From the NCBI GenBank assembly GCA_036245805.1, contig BTRK01000005.1, forward strand, positions 26,765,469 to 26,829,468: DNA of 64,000 nucleotides. The letters run 5' to 3'. Source of the DNA: Pristionchus mayeri (Eukaryota; Nematoda; Chromadorea; Rhabditida; Neodiplogasteridae). The position numbers and the translations under genes were made by a program. A model generated the notes under the pieces. That model ran no database searches. It had not been told where the DNA came from and saw only the letters and a list, made by a program, of their open reading frames with translations. Of the stretch, positions 46,208 through 58,545 are shown piece after piece; position 1 is the first letter of the stretch, and each line of letters begins with the position of its first letter.

Positions 46208-47610
46208 CTCCACCCTCACTGACTCCTCCTCTTCCTCTTCCTCTACAATCACCACTCTCTCGCCCTTCCTCTCTTCCTTCTTCTCTTCCTTCCTCTCCTC
46301 TTTCCTCTCCTCTTCTTTCTTCGTCTCAGGAACGGATGTGTAATGGTATTCCTGTGTCTCAGTGTCGCTCCCGTAGCTCTGAATTCAAGATTTTTGCTAC
46401 GAAACTGTATTTTAATGCCGGAAGGGGTATTGGATGGAAAGACGAGGGGATCACCTAGAGACTCGCCTTATCTGCATAGCACGAGCAGAGAAGCTTCGAG
46501 AGTGACGAACCCTTCGAAGGCATTATCCCCTCCGTTGCGATCCTCAAATTACTTTTATTAAAATAAATAACCATGTTTTTCTTATGCTTTCTGTCTTCTT
46601 TGACTAAAGTGAGTGGAATGAGTTTCCTTCCCTCCTCAGTCGAGTCTCTTCCCTTCTCCGAGTCCACTCTCTCAGCTCCTTCTCCCATTCATTGCACAAG
46701 TTATCAGAACTGGCAACTCGAACTTGTTTGAGGGTGAGATCGACTGGTTAGCGAGACGGAACAGAGAGTTTGTGCATCCAATGATAAATGATGGAGAAAC
46801 AAATGGGAGTTGACACTCTCGATGACTCACTACAGCAAAAATTGAGAGAACGGGAATTGGAAAGGAAGAAAAATGAAGAAGTGTCGAACTTCCTTGATTA
46901 AAAATAAGAAAGATCAAGAAATCAGCGAAAAAAAGAAGAATAAAATGAGGATAATTCTCGAAGGGGACAAGATCGATCCATCGGTTGAGAAGAAAAGAGA
47001 AGAGATTAGGAAGGACAAGATTGAGAGATTATCAGTTGATGAAGTGATTAGGATTGGGTTAGATTAGATCGAGATTGCCCGAGAGATTTAACAGTATTCG
47101 TCTCAGGTGGATGATTCATTTCCGAAAGTTCAAAACCATTTATGGAATGAATAAGATAAGGAGATTATAAAAAAGGAGTAGTTGGGAGGGAGAGATGGTT
47201 GAGGGGGTGGAGAGTGAAGATGCAATCATCTCCTCGTTCCCATCAAGACAATTCACCATCGTTTACGACTACATTAAGTTAAGAAGGAGAACTGAATAGT
47301 ATCGAGGTAAATTCACTCGATTAGAGAGAGGACTTCACTTTCAATAAAAGACCGCCTCGATTCTTCATGTATTGAAGGCTCCCGAAAACGGAAGAATAGG
47401 CCCTAATGATAAGTGTGCTAATTTGCAAATTGCTCAGGGTCCTTCAAGGATCTTCTCGTCTTTTCTAGAAGAATTATGAGATTCAATGATGAGAGATGAA
47501 GATGTGTCCACTCTTTTGCAGGAGGGATAGAAGGAATGAATGGGAACGTACGCATCGAGTTGTTCGAAGAATGCTCGATGGAAAGCCAGACGGAGAGGGT
47601 TGTCACTCAT
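46208..47610 (-). CDS. Probable first exons of the long isoform, Glu/Lys-rich
   Basis: Exon 46208-46378 (57 codons, phase 0) has a clean acceptor and a GTGAGT donor. It begins SYGSDTETQEYHYTSVPETK and continues as a run of Glu, Lys and Arg with a short VVIV core, ending ESVRVE, likely coiled or disordered. Its donor joins in phase to the exon at 41963-42085. A candidate start exon is 47548-47610: ATG at 47610, seven bases after a CCACAG acceptor, reading MSDNPLRLAFHRAFFEQLDAY. Its donor (GTTCCC) is weak. I infer that these are N-terminal exons of the PET-LIM gene because strand, phase and intron style match; no homology proves it. Confidence 0.45.
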
Positions 47611-48260
47611 GGAGAACCTGTGGAAAGACACCATCACGAACGAGCACGAAGGAAGAATCGAGGAACGACAGTGCAGAAGAGTCGAGTAGGGGATAATAGT
47701 CACTCTACTATTATTAATGAAACTCTATCTACAACAATAGAGTATGAATGGTGAGTTGTGTATGTGGAATGGTTGCAGCAGAGAGTGAGGAGTGCACGTA
47801 GACAGGAGGGAGTCAGTCTGAAGGGAGAAGAGGGAGGAGGGAAGTAAGTCAATGGGCATACAGAGATGGACGTCAGCGTGCTAGAAGGACAACCACACTT
47901 TAGGATGATGAGGGGATACGGTAAGAGGGTAGATCAACAGAGGGCGAGAAGGGCCATCGGACTCATTCTGGTCGGGAGACGTCATTCCCATTGAGTCACT
48001 CGAGAGAAGTCTAGAATGAAGAGAACTCTCTTCAAATTAGAGGATTACCCACCCTGATCTTATCTTCTCTCGTCGAGCCAATTTCATGCACTAGCCATAT
48101 TCATCTTCTTCGATCATTTACAAACTCCTGTGTAAGTGCTTAGCTATCCCTATTCATGTCGGTTTTCATACCTTCTTTACGATTTGTTATATCGATAATT
48201 CAGTTCGTACATATTCAATTTCCTGGGGTCAAGTCCATCATTTATGGGATCGTCGAACTG
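47611..48260. other. Intergenic, no gene recognised
   Basis: Upstream of the candidate long-isoform start. Mixed composition; may contain its promoter. No exon or RNA gene seen. Confidence 0.4.
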
Positions 48261-48642
48261 GCCGTATACAATAAGCGGCACTCCTGCAGAAGCCCAGATC
48301 GGGGTAACAATAGTGGTTAATGGTATCGGGAGTAGAGCCCAAGCAGGTAAGCCATAACCTTAGACTGCAGAACCCTGAGACATACTAAAGAAAGTTTTAG
48401 CCTAAATGCTCAATCCTGTCGCTATATAGCGTCTTTTCGAGCGCCTGCTGCAATGATGCCTAACCTCAAATAGCGTCAGTTCGCAGCTTCCCTCCGCGTG
48501 TAGGCTAAACAGTACGACAATAAAAACATGTCTAAGGGTTCGGCAGTCTCAAGGTACGACCTACCTGACTGGGTTCTAGTCCTAACACCATTATTGTTAC
48601 CCCGATCTGGGCTTCTGCAGGAGTGCCCAATAAGCCGTATAC
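48261..48642. repeat. Small foldback element
   Basis: Arms of about 115 bp: CTCCTGCAGAAGCCCAGATC at 48281 and its complement at about 48605, with GGGTAACAATAGTGGTT near 48302 mirrored near 48590. The inner part (CAGGTAAGCC, CCTTAGACTGCAGAACCC) also pairs, with more mismatches. No coding content. Confidence 0.8.
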
Positions 48643-48870
48643 ACCTGAATGCAAAAAAAATGAAATGAATGCCTCGTTCCCATATTTCTATTAGTCGTCT
48701 ACATAATGGCGCCGTTTTATCCATATATCGTACATGTTGGTAAAATCAGAACGACCACCGAGAGGCACCGGGTAAATTTCGATTTATGAGTCGTTGCGAA
48801 TAAGTTGACAGTTGACATTGACACTGGCCTAGCAGTGTTCTCCCGCGAGCTGGTCTCGAAGACTGGATGT

Positions 48871-48910
48871 ACCTTTACCTTTACCTTTACCTTTACCTTT
48901 ACCTTTACCT
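48871..48910 (+). repeat. Hexanucleotide tandem repeat (ACCTTT)n
   Basis: Six to seven perfect ACCTTT units, close to the start of the duplicated rpl-10a fragment at 49018. Confidence 0.95.
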
Positions 48911-49017
48911 GCGAATAAGCAAATTTAGAAGCTGTGAATGTACTCATATTTTTATCATGGTCGATTTGCCGGAGTGGGCCCGGACGAGCTCGGGTAATTT
49001 TGGCTAGAAAGTCGCCC

Positions 49018-49332
49018 ACCATCAAGTCGACGAGGGGAAAGCCTCAGCGTCTGTACTAAGCAGTCCTTGTTATTATCGGTTACTTCCTTCAACAAGTTGT
49101 TTTTCCGACTGTTGTGCCGATAAAATTGTTTGAATATCCAAAGATCGTTTCTCATCTGGTCACATATCCATGATTTATATTGATAACTATTAATTAATTC
49201 TGAAAGAAGGCGCTTTTGTTCAACTCAACTAATTTTCACATAGTTCTTAAAAAAATGAAATCGAATGCTTTGCATAATCGTCTAGTAGTTCCGTTTTATT
49301 CATTTATGTTGCTTTTCAATTCAGAAAATTAA
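49018..49332 (+). pseudogene. Copied 3' end of rpl-10a with its downstream spacer
   Basis: Inverted duplicate of the segment from about 62440 down to 62155. It carries the last codons of rpl-10a (KST.GKPQRLY and stop TAA at 49057-49059, with Met changed to Arg), then the whole spacer up to the next gene. The spacer differs from the source by only a few bases and small indels. It lacks the rest of the ribosomal gene. Confidence 0.9.
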
Positions 49333-49660
49333 ATGTCGGTTCGTTCTGAAAGGATCGATGAAACGAAGAATGATGGCGTTTCGAATCAGTTGAACCAGCT
49401 TGTATTTATAATCGGAGGAAATGCAGCTGCGGTGAGTATATGCGGATGTGTTCCTTAGAATTGCTTCCTTCAGATGGCCAAGATAGTGGCTAAGGTGGTC
49501 GGCAGAGACAGTAAAGAATACCAATTCAATCTTCATCATGTGGGCGGAGCATTGGAGTGGTCGATAGACTGTGCCATGATCTACTAGGAGAGGAGGGATT
49601 GGTGGAGGAGGTCATGGAATGAGAGATTGAAAGGGAAGGCAAGTATGTAGAGAATGAAGA
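49333..49660 (+). pseudogene. Truncated AAGAB-like copy (exons 1, 2 and last exon only)
   Basis: Starts with the same ATG exon as the gene at 62154 (MSVRSERIDETKNDG), keeps intron 1 and exon 2 (MAKIVAKVVGRDSKEYQF), then jumps at about 49536 straight into a copy of the last exon (VGGA..., matching 58690 downward). Ten exons and the source foldback are missing. The last-exon part has drifted in frame and holds stops, while exon 1 and intron 1 are nearly identical to the source. Not a processed copy, since intron 1 is present. Confidence 0.9.
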
Positions 49661-50297
49661 TTCGGACTGCAACACCATTCTTCCTATTCACTGCTGATGA
49701 TCCTATAATATCGAATATCAAAAGGCTCTATCCCTCCATTTTCTCCTCAAATGGCCTAACCTCAGCCAATATCTGGAGCAACTCACTTGTGTCAATCTAA
49801 CTAATTGCGTGTATCCATTAGCCGCAACCAACTTTATCGTCAAATATATGATGGATCAATCTGCCTGTATTGATCGATACAGCAATACCGTACAATGAAT
49901 AAGAATCGATCGATAGGGGACGTTGAAATATGAGAGGCAACGGAGTGATGATGGGACCAGTAGAGGGGATAGATTGAGATAGGTCTTAGACCAAGGTGTT
50001 ACAGTATCATTTGATGAAGAGAGGGGGAAGGGAAAACTCGAGTATATAATAGGCAAAGGTCATATGATTATCGATTAGATTGAATTTGGGGGACTCGTAG
50101 CAGTGTAGGAAAGGAGAATGGAAGGAAGGGGCGACGACTGTGAATAGTCGACCCGTCATATGCACCAAGTGACACACCAAGGGGGAGAGAAGCGCTTACT
50201 CGTCGTGTCAAACAAGAAGATAGGTGGGATGGGAAGGAAGGGTGGGATGGGGTAGAGGGGAGGGATGGAGTGGGAGGGGAGGCAGTCGTCGCACCCC
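49661..50297. other. 3' flank of the ZNRF-like gene
   Basis: The first part (to about 49700) may still be degraded copy of the AAGAB-like 3' UTR (ATTCTTCCTATTC is shared). The remainder has no coding signal and should include the ZNRF 3' UTR. Confidence 0.45.
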
Positions 50298-53200
50298 TCA
50301 GTCGTCGCCAGGATGCTCGGGACAGCAGTTCTTGCGCTTGAACCAGTCATCGATGCAACTGCAGGAGGTCATTAGAAGGGAGAGAGAGAGAGGACGATGG
50401 GAGAATTGAGTTGCCAAGTGATCTCTGACTACCATCGTACGCATAGAAGAAGTGAATTCTAGCGATGAATGCAGAGAGAGAGGACGTACTCCTTATGGTA
50501 GATGCATAGACAGGGCAGTCTTGCGATGGTAGCTCCACTCTCCATCTCCTCGAGGCAGATGGAGCACTCGCCCTTCTCCTCCGTCAGCACGTCCTCTGCA
50601 ATACTCCTTCTCTTCGAATCAGTGCCATCGCAGTCATTGTCTTCTCTCCTACTCAATTACCATCGTAAATACCTAAGTGCGGCAACAAAACCGAAAAGCG
50701 CATAGTGGAATTCATATTTACTTTCCCTGAAAGAATGCAAGTTGAATGTTACAAAACTGCAAAAAAAACTATACCCCGGGGTTTGAACTTCGGGAATCCG
50801 TAGGAAGAAAAAAACAACTGTATTAGGACCTAAAATATCGATTTTTGATCTACCGAGTTGACTTTTTTTCAAGACAAACAAATTGGGTGCCGCCCGAATG
50901 AGCATACACAATTATGAGCCCGATTCTCTAAGTCGAACAAAACGTGGCACAGCATTTTTACGAAAACATGCGCAAAGGGGTTTTCGAGGGTGCTGATCAC
51001 AATGGTCAACTTCATCTTGCACCACATCGACCGGTTGAGCCAGGCTGCATGTAGGCACCATCTACATTTCTGTCGATATCTCAATTTCGGAATCATGAAT
51101 CTTCTTCAGACTTTCGCAGGGGTTGAATAAGTTGACCTAGAGTCCATTCATATTGAATTTGGATATGCTTTCATGCCGAAAATGTTTGAAATTTACGTTC
51201 TCGAATATGAGGCCGAAGCTAACGCAACGAATTAGATAGGCAGAAGCGCCTTGCTCTGACGATCATTTTTCGTATGCAGGGTATAGGGCTAAAATTCTGC
51301 TCCTTTAAGTTACATGGATGTTTGTGAATCATTTTGGCTCTCTTGCCGCTCTGATGGCGCCAGAGATTGAGAAATGTAATGCGTTTCACTTTCAATATCG
51401 TGCAAACAAAGGAAGATCATATCATTTCTCAATCTCTGGCGCCATCCGAGCGGCGAGAGAGCCAAAATGATTCACAAACATCCATGTAACTTAAAGGAGT
51501 AGAATTTTAGCCCTATACCCTGTACACGAAAAATGATCGTCAGAGCAAGGCGCGTCTGCCTATCTAATTCGTTGCGTTAGCTTCGGCCTCATATTCGAGA
51601 ACGTAAATTTCAAACATTTTCGGCATGAAAGCATATCCAAATTCAATGTGAATGGACTCTAGGTGAACTTATTCAAACCAGGCGAAAGTTTGAAGAAGAT
51701 TCATGAATCCGAAATTGAGATATCGGCAAAAATGTAGATGGTGCTTGCTTACAAGCAGCCAGGCTCAACCGGTCGATGTGGTGCAAAATGAAGTTGATGA
51801 TTGTGGTCAGCACCCTCGAAAACCCCTTTGCGCATGTTTTCGTAAAAATGCTGTGAGACCCTGATGGATATTGTTCGACTCTTAGAGAATCGGGCTCTTA
51901 TGTGATAATCTGCAAAGAAACCAAAATGAATATGCATTGGCAATATTTGTAAATCTAATGTTAGCTTTACCATCACTTTTGGTGACATTTTTTGAAATTT
52001 TTTGAAGACTCAAAACGAATTTATATATTTTTGCGTAGCATTGATAAATATCATGCATATAAATCTGATATACGTTAGTGAAACTATTTAAAATCTCGTT
52101 TTAGACAGATGTGACACAAATTTAAAAATCGACCGAACAGATTTCATTGCTACAATTACGCTGAATCGAGTATACATATATATGCATAGCGCAAGCTCCT
52201 ATTAAAGTTTATATTAATTTGTTTATATTAATTCATATTAAGTTAAAATAAAATGTTTTTTAATTAAAAATCAAAAAATATCCAAAACACGTGGAATCCA
52301 TCAGGGCTGGGATCTTCTGTTTCTGAATTTTCTGTTTTCTGGTCTTTTTTTAGACAGAAAATCTTCTGATCAGAAACAGAAAATAATTTTCAGAAAACAA
52401 GTAGCTCATAAAAATTACAGAAAAATAGCTATTTCTGTTGATCTATTTTAAAATTTTTCTGAAAGTATCTACATTTTTTCTAAATAATGCTGGAACATTG
52501 AATATTTGTTGAAGAAATTCTCTGTTTTTTTCACAATAAATTATATCGGATTCATCGACAACTATGTATTATTCAAACACATAAAATTTTCGATAGATTT
52601 AAGTCGCCCGTATGCGAACATCGAATAATTATGCTCAAAATGCAAATTAGTTCGCGTTTTATCAAATTTCAGCTAAGATCAATGGATTTTGTAACTTTTG
52701 TGAAATTTTCTGATTTTTCTGTTTTTTTTCTGCTTTTTTGGGAGCAGAAATTTATGTTTTCAGAAAAAAAATAATTTTCTGTCCCCGCCCTGAAATCCAT
52801 GTTCAAAGCAAGCACATGTTTTGGAAAATTTCTTACAAATTCTACCGCACTACTGTATTCATAACAAAAATATTCTATTCGGGAATTATATACATAACGG
52901 CCGCGACGCGGTTGTCTGATCGGACTCCTTTTCCACTGTATAGCAGGCCGTGTTCATATTTTCACATCCCAATTTTAAGATATATTGTGCATGAAAATGA
53001 ATGGTTTGAGGGATTTTCCTTTTCATATGGAATTGATTTACAATGGGCAGTCAAATCGATGTTTACAAAAAGTGATAAAAAATGTTCATAAAAAACAGCG
53101 CCGAAATTTAAGAACTAAAAAATTCAATTGGGTAGATCAAAAATTTATAGTTCGGGAGCAACTTTTGTTTGGAAACTTCTTTGCTCCACTTGCATTAAGT

Positions 53201-55998
53201 TTCATCAGGCGACAATTTTGGCAGAGTTGAACTACCCAAACCCGTTTGTGTCCAATGTTCTAAGTGAACAACTGATTCATCTTCTCACCGTTGTAGGTAA
53301 TCTTGGGTCGAGTGAGACACATGACCAAGTGGACGTCAGCCTCATCCGAGGGAACTCGCTTCTTGCAGATGGGGCAGTCCATGTCTACAAAAGGGATCAT
53401 TTTTTAATCTACCATGCATGTATTATGGTCAGATGAAGACCGTTTCAATGAGAATTTTGGGTGCGAATAATGCAATTAATAGCAGCCTACAAAACTAATT
53501 ATATGTATTAAAATAGAGGTTTGCTCTATGAATATAGGCAGATACAGTTTGCAGTAAGCAATGAGATTTAAATCATTCAACCACTCCGCTCATAATATAC
53601 TTTCACTTCAAGGGGACAATCTACTAAAATAGAACGTTATCTCGATATGGTAAAATAGCGAGGATTGAACAAATACGTCTATGTAATAAGTAGGGAGGCT
53701 TCTTATTATTTGATAGCATCGTGACTGATCATGAGTTCGTACCGAGCATGAAGAAACTCCTCCTCATGTGCTGTCTCAACTGTCGTCGTTGCTGAGAAGA
53801 AGACGAAGAAGGATGAGAACGACGACTGAAATGCACCCCTTCCCTCCACTCTACAGCATATATTAATCAGCTCGTTAATCAGAATAAAACCTCTATACAT
53901 ACATATCGGGAGTTTTATTCTTCTGCGAAAAAGTATTAGGTTGATGCAAAAGTTTCTTTACAAGGTATTTTTAAAATTTTCTCGCGAATGCTTCACTTCT
54001 ATGAAAGACCACGCTGGGGTTATTTGAGGTAGTATTGGGTCACTACAATCATTGGTATATATAGAATCGATCGAGTGCCCTTTGGTAGAAAATCTTTGAT
54101 AACCGAAAAAGTGCAAATTTTCTGATTTTTGGGTCCTCTGCAAAATTCATCTGAAAATTAAAACCAATAAAGTCCCACTTCCGTTCTTTTGAGAAGTGAA
54201 TTATTTAATGTTATTATTTCATCTGATCAATTGAAATGATAGTTTCGGAACCTCTCCGAAAACTTGCGATGCGAAATATACCGTTCTCGTCATCAAAAAT
54301 TCGAAATTTGTATATTGCGAAATGCAGCTCTTGAGAGGAACAAGGAATCTTCATGAACTTTCTATGGGATATTTATTCCGAGAAGTTCTTCTGATTTCAA
54401 AACTTTTGAGACCGTTTGGTCCCACATCAGAAACGTTGAGCGTGAATAAACCAATCCTTGAAGTTGGACGAACTCGAGAATCCGAAATTCGTGCCTCTTT
54501 GGAACAGTGATTTCATGTATAATCTGATGCGCTTCTCACACAAAGATACCTAATCGTTGTGCTTTACAAAAATTGTGTTGCTGTTGCGTTATCATTTCAG
54601 CGAAATGTATACTGATCCATCAAAGAATCCGACGGTAATTTCAATTTTGTGATTTTGGCAGCTTATCATGAATGTATACATGATTGATCAGGTATGCGCT
54701 AGTGTGCGATAATGAGAGTGTTCATCCACTAATAAAATATAGAAACCCATATGAGTATAGTTCAAGAACGAGGGAAGATGTAGCCCGAAAACGCAGCAAG
54801 AAAATTTGTAAAGAAAATTTTGCATCAACCTGACACAAGCTGGGTTAACTTTTTCCAGATAAAATGTTCTTGTCAAACTTCCTTCACTAGTTAGCCCTAT
54901 CGTCGCATAAGGATCATAAAATAAATGGAAACTAAAACATTTTTACTTCGATAACTCCTTCCATCGATGTCTCTAGTATGAAAAAAAAATATGCAATTGG
55001 CTTTTTCTTGATAATTTCTTTCCCTCCTCTCGCCCCCTCTTCCTAATCCTTTATCACTCCTCCCGATAGGATAGACATTGACACTCCTGTACTCTCCCTT
55101 CCCATCGACCGCGAGAGCCAGGAAGAGAGAGAGAGATGAGGAAAAGCAGGGAGAATGAGATAAACAAGGCATCATCTGCTGTCCCCCCCCCTCCCTCCTC
55201 TTCGATGGCATCCCTCTGGGAGTGCCCACTCGACCCGTGCCCTCTCCCTCACCTGTGTGCATCTCTGGGGTAGAGTGGAGGTCTACTCGGTCCAGGCTGC
55301 GGGTCCTCTTCATCATCCGACCCTGTACATCTCTCCTCTCCGTCAATCCCCTTCCTGTTCTCCTTCTCCTCTCTCTCTCCTCTCATCCAATAAGATGCCC
55401 ACCTCCTCTCATCGCCTCTTCTGCTCTTCTCATTGCATGCACGATATCCGTCGTAGAGAGAACCTCAACCAGAGAGAGATCACGGATGAGAAGATTCGAA
55501 ACAATTCACTTTTACGTGCAACCTTCTAGTCATCTACACCATCCCCTTCATTACTAAGTTCCCACACGCTAACTATAACATCCAGCAATCTGGCTGGTAC
55601 ACGTGTTGGCCCCTATTATCGTACAGTTCGGCGCATTGATTCAATCAGATTAGTAATTACATAAAGTGGCATTTTCAAAGATATTTCTTCCCGAGTGAAG
55701 TCACGTTTTCCCTGCATATAAACAACAATTTTTGACAAATTTGGACATGTCATGCTATAAGGCGACTATATAAAAAATATTTGATGGAGAGTAGTGAGGA
55801 TGCATGCCTCCTACCGAAGAGTCCCCCCCCTTACTCCAATCGATACCAATCCCTCCTCCTCCCATCTCGACTCACCGATCTGCTAGCTCCTCTTGGCTCC
55901 CCCAGTCTCGTCCCTCCCAGTCCTCCCATTCCTCCATTCGACGCTGTGTCCACTGAGTTAGACCGAGGACGTTCGTCAATTGACTGACGAGCTCCCAT
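50298..55998 (-). CDS. znrf: ZNRF-type RING E3 ubiquitin ligase
   Basis: Membrane-associated E3 ubiquitin ligase of the ZNRF1/ZNRF2 family. Exons on the - strand: 55876-55998, 55253-55322, 53289-53384, 50490-50595 and 50298-50358; phases agree, giving 151 aa, shorter than vertebrate members because the low-complexity linker is reduced. The start MGARQS has Gly2 and Ser6, a good N-myristoylation signal like that of ZNRF1. A zinc finger CPICKKRVPSDEADVHLVMC (residues 68-87) and TRPKITYNEDVL match the family core. The C-terminal RING (107-147) reads CSICLEEMESGATIARLPCL, then CIYHKDCIDDWFKRK and CCPEH; ligands C107, C110, C125, C127/H130, C133, C144 and H147 are in place. Intron 3 (50596-53288) holds a foldback and intron 2 (53385-55252) a mariner-type MITE. 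Confidence 0.9.
50905..51905. mobile_element. Foldback element in a ZNRF intron
   Basis: Ends ATTATGAGCCCGATTCTCTAAG and CTTAGAGAATCGGGCTCTTATG; the arms pair over about 480 bp around a centre near 51405 (CGAATTAGATAGGCAGAAGCG and its complement, CTCTTGCCGCTC). It carries GGTGCTGATCACAATGG followed by CAACTTCATCTTGCAC, the same internal block as the other foldbacks. No transposase. Mirror-image short ORFs come from the palindrome. Confidence 0.88.
51906..53288. other. AT-rich intron sequence of the ZNRF-like gene
   Basis: Long AT-rich stretch with repeated TTTTCTG/CAGAAAA motifs (52320-52440, 52690-52790). An open frame of 117 codons at 52738-53091 has no recognisable domain and lies in the intron on the other strand; I do not call it a gene. 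Confidence 0.45.
53936..54833. mobile_element. mariner-type MITE (non-autonomous)
   Basis: About 898 bp with inverted ends TTAGGTTGATGCAAAAG and CTTTACAA-like subterminal bases; the right end TTTTGCATCAACCTGA pairs with the left over about 28 bp with few mismatches. TTAGGTTG.TGCAAAAG is the classic mariner end. No intact transposase; a 62-codon frame at 54322-54510 is unrecognised. It lies in ZNRF intron 2. Confidence 0.8.
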
Positions 55999-58545
55999 TA
56001 TTGACGATGGTAGGAGAGAAGAAGGAGAAGATTATGGATGGATCGACCCTCTCGAGGGGACGATCACTGGTGAACACGTACTGCAAAGGAAAAGAGAATG
56101 GAGGATAAAGAAGAGAAGAAGTGAAGCACGATTATCAATTGAGAAATAAGAGAGTGAATGTGTGCGTGAGAGAGGGGGAGGCACGTGGAACAAGGAATGA
56201 TCAAGTGACGGGAAATGATGAGTAGGAAGGGAAGATTGAAGAAACGGGAAGATAGAAGAAGAGATGGAAATGGTAGAGGAAAGAAGGGAAAAGAATGAAA
56301 AGTGACTAGCATTGAACCGTGATCGACCAAAAGAATCGGTGAGAAAGAGTAGAGAAGAGAGAGGAGAAAGAGATAGACAGATAGCGAGAGGAGAGAGAGG
56401 AGGGAAGAGAAATGAACATTCTAGCTCTCCTTCTTCCTCTCGTGTCAATCAAGAGTATTGTTTAGCTCCGATTAAGGAGAATGAGCAGGGAGGGGACTAC
56501 CGAGAGAGTCACTCCATGCTCTCCTATCCTGAGGTCAACTGAGAATGAGAGTCACACTCACACTAGTGCTTCCCACTCTCCCATCTCGTTTGAACTACGA
56601 AAAGACTCGGAAGGAAATCAACGAAAACAACGAGCGATGAGCAAAGGCAAAATAGTCAATCGATAGTAGAGATGGCGATGGGAGGGACAGAGATAGAGAG
56701 GGAAGGGGGGGGGGGTACTACACATACTTGTGTGCGTCGTGTGATGCAGTAGAAGAAGTGGGAGGGAAGGAGAGAGAGAGAGAGAGGAGAGAGGTGGAGG
56801 GAAGTGGACATAGATATAAAAAAGAGAGAAAGGAAGAGAGGGGATTCACAGCTGATCATCCCTGCCTCCCTTCTCCCCTTACCTCCCTGTCCTATCCAAT
56901 CTCTTCTTCTTCTCTCTCTCCTCCCCGCCAAAATGTTTAGCCACATATTTTTGCTACAGTTTGCAGGGACTACATTTGAATGACGCAACTGAGTATTTTT
57001 TTCTTAAAGATACCCAACACCCGTGAAATTATTTGAATTTGCGCGTGCCTGATAACGGCAAAAGGAGTGTTTTTTATTTGATTATCCGTAAAAGGGATGC
57101 CGTGGTAATGAGAGACTTGAGACTGAGAATGGCGCGACCTGAGCATGAAACACATTGACCTTATGTAAATGGTAAGAGGGAGTTTTAAATTCAATTTGAT
57201 ACTAATATTAGCAGCACATACTACAAGGACGTCTTAGAACGATGTGTAGGATGGAGGACGAGAGGAGAGGAGAGAAGAGAAGAAGGAGATGGGAATGGAA
57301 TAGAGAACCCTCTTCTCCTCTAACCATCATGTGAGATGGAGACTAGAGAGCAACTAATACACACCGCACTTTAAACAATAGCTATTATTATACGTAACTT
57401 CAATAATGGAATAGCAAAAATAAAGTCATAGTGTAATTATCTAATTGTAAGAGCAAAACTGTTTAAACGAGATCTATACACAGCGGCTGGGACTGGGTTG
57501 TAAGAGAAATAGATGTGCCAACCTGTGGCAAGCCTCCCTCTTCCTCCCTCTGTTCCCACACTTGTTAATGATTCGAGGGGAGGGAGAGCGCACATAGACA
57601 GGGAGAGGCATTGCATTTGAATACATTCTAGTCCTCCACTCCGAACAACTCCAAATCGGTCATTTTAGAAAATGAACAAGGTAATTGTGAAGCAATACAA
57701 AAAAAAGACTTGCAAATATCCGGAAATAAATTGGAAGAAGGGAAGAAGAACAGGAGAGAAGAGAGAGACCGAAGAAACGGGGACGAAAATAAGAGAGGAG
57801 AGAGTGAGAGAGAGTGGAGAGAAAAGGAGTGAGGGGAAGGAGGCGAGAATCGATGTGTCATGTAGAGAACTAGCACCAGCGAATTGAGGAGCTTCTGACT
57901 TCTCACTACAGTGCGACACAACCAGATAGGTCAAAATCATCATCATCCGAAACTGCTCGAATTAGTGTACTCGGAGAAGTGTAATGGACCTTCTGCAGAT
58001 GTGATCAATGGAGGAGTGTCAATGCACTCTCATCTCACAACCAAGAGGAAGGAAAGAGGAGTCCAGACTCTAGAGATGGCCAATATCACCTCTCACATGC
58101 CGGGATACCGCCCGCAAGAAAGGAAATATTGTCCAGTTGAAGAAGTATGTCAAGAGGCGTGCAACTCATGATGTCAGGCCATGTGAATACGTTACAAGAA
58201 TAATTTATACATTCTCCGTTACTTACACCATAGTAAACAAGAAGTATTGGATCACAATTACAAAACACAAGAGAAGAAATCAGTATATTTTGTTAAGCGG
58301 GAATACCCGAGCATAGCATTGATAAAAAATCTAGTGCATAAAAAACTCATGAGAAGAATAAATATTGAGCAAGCATGATCAAAAAGATGATTTTAAAGCT
58401 ATTTAAGGAATACATAGAAATGAAACAATTTTACAGATAATCTAAAAATTTCTGAATATGAATAAATCTAGGCTCGACAAGGCAAGATAAATACAAGGAA
58501 AGGACGATAACGTGCATATCACAAAAGAATAGGAAGAAATGATAT
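55999..58545. other. Purine-rich spacer between ZNRF-like and AAGAB-like genes
   Basis: 2.5 kb, GA-rich on the + strand as far as about 56.9 kb and again near 57.24-57.31 and 57.72-57.84 kb, otherwise AT-rich. It should hold the ZNRF promoter and the AAGAB-like 3' UTR. No exon or RNA gene found. Confidence 0.45.

Noticed and set aside
52738..53091. 117-codon open frame on the + strand
   Set aside because: AT-rich intronic sequence of the ZNRF-like gene, no recognisable domain, no partner exons.
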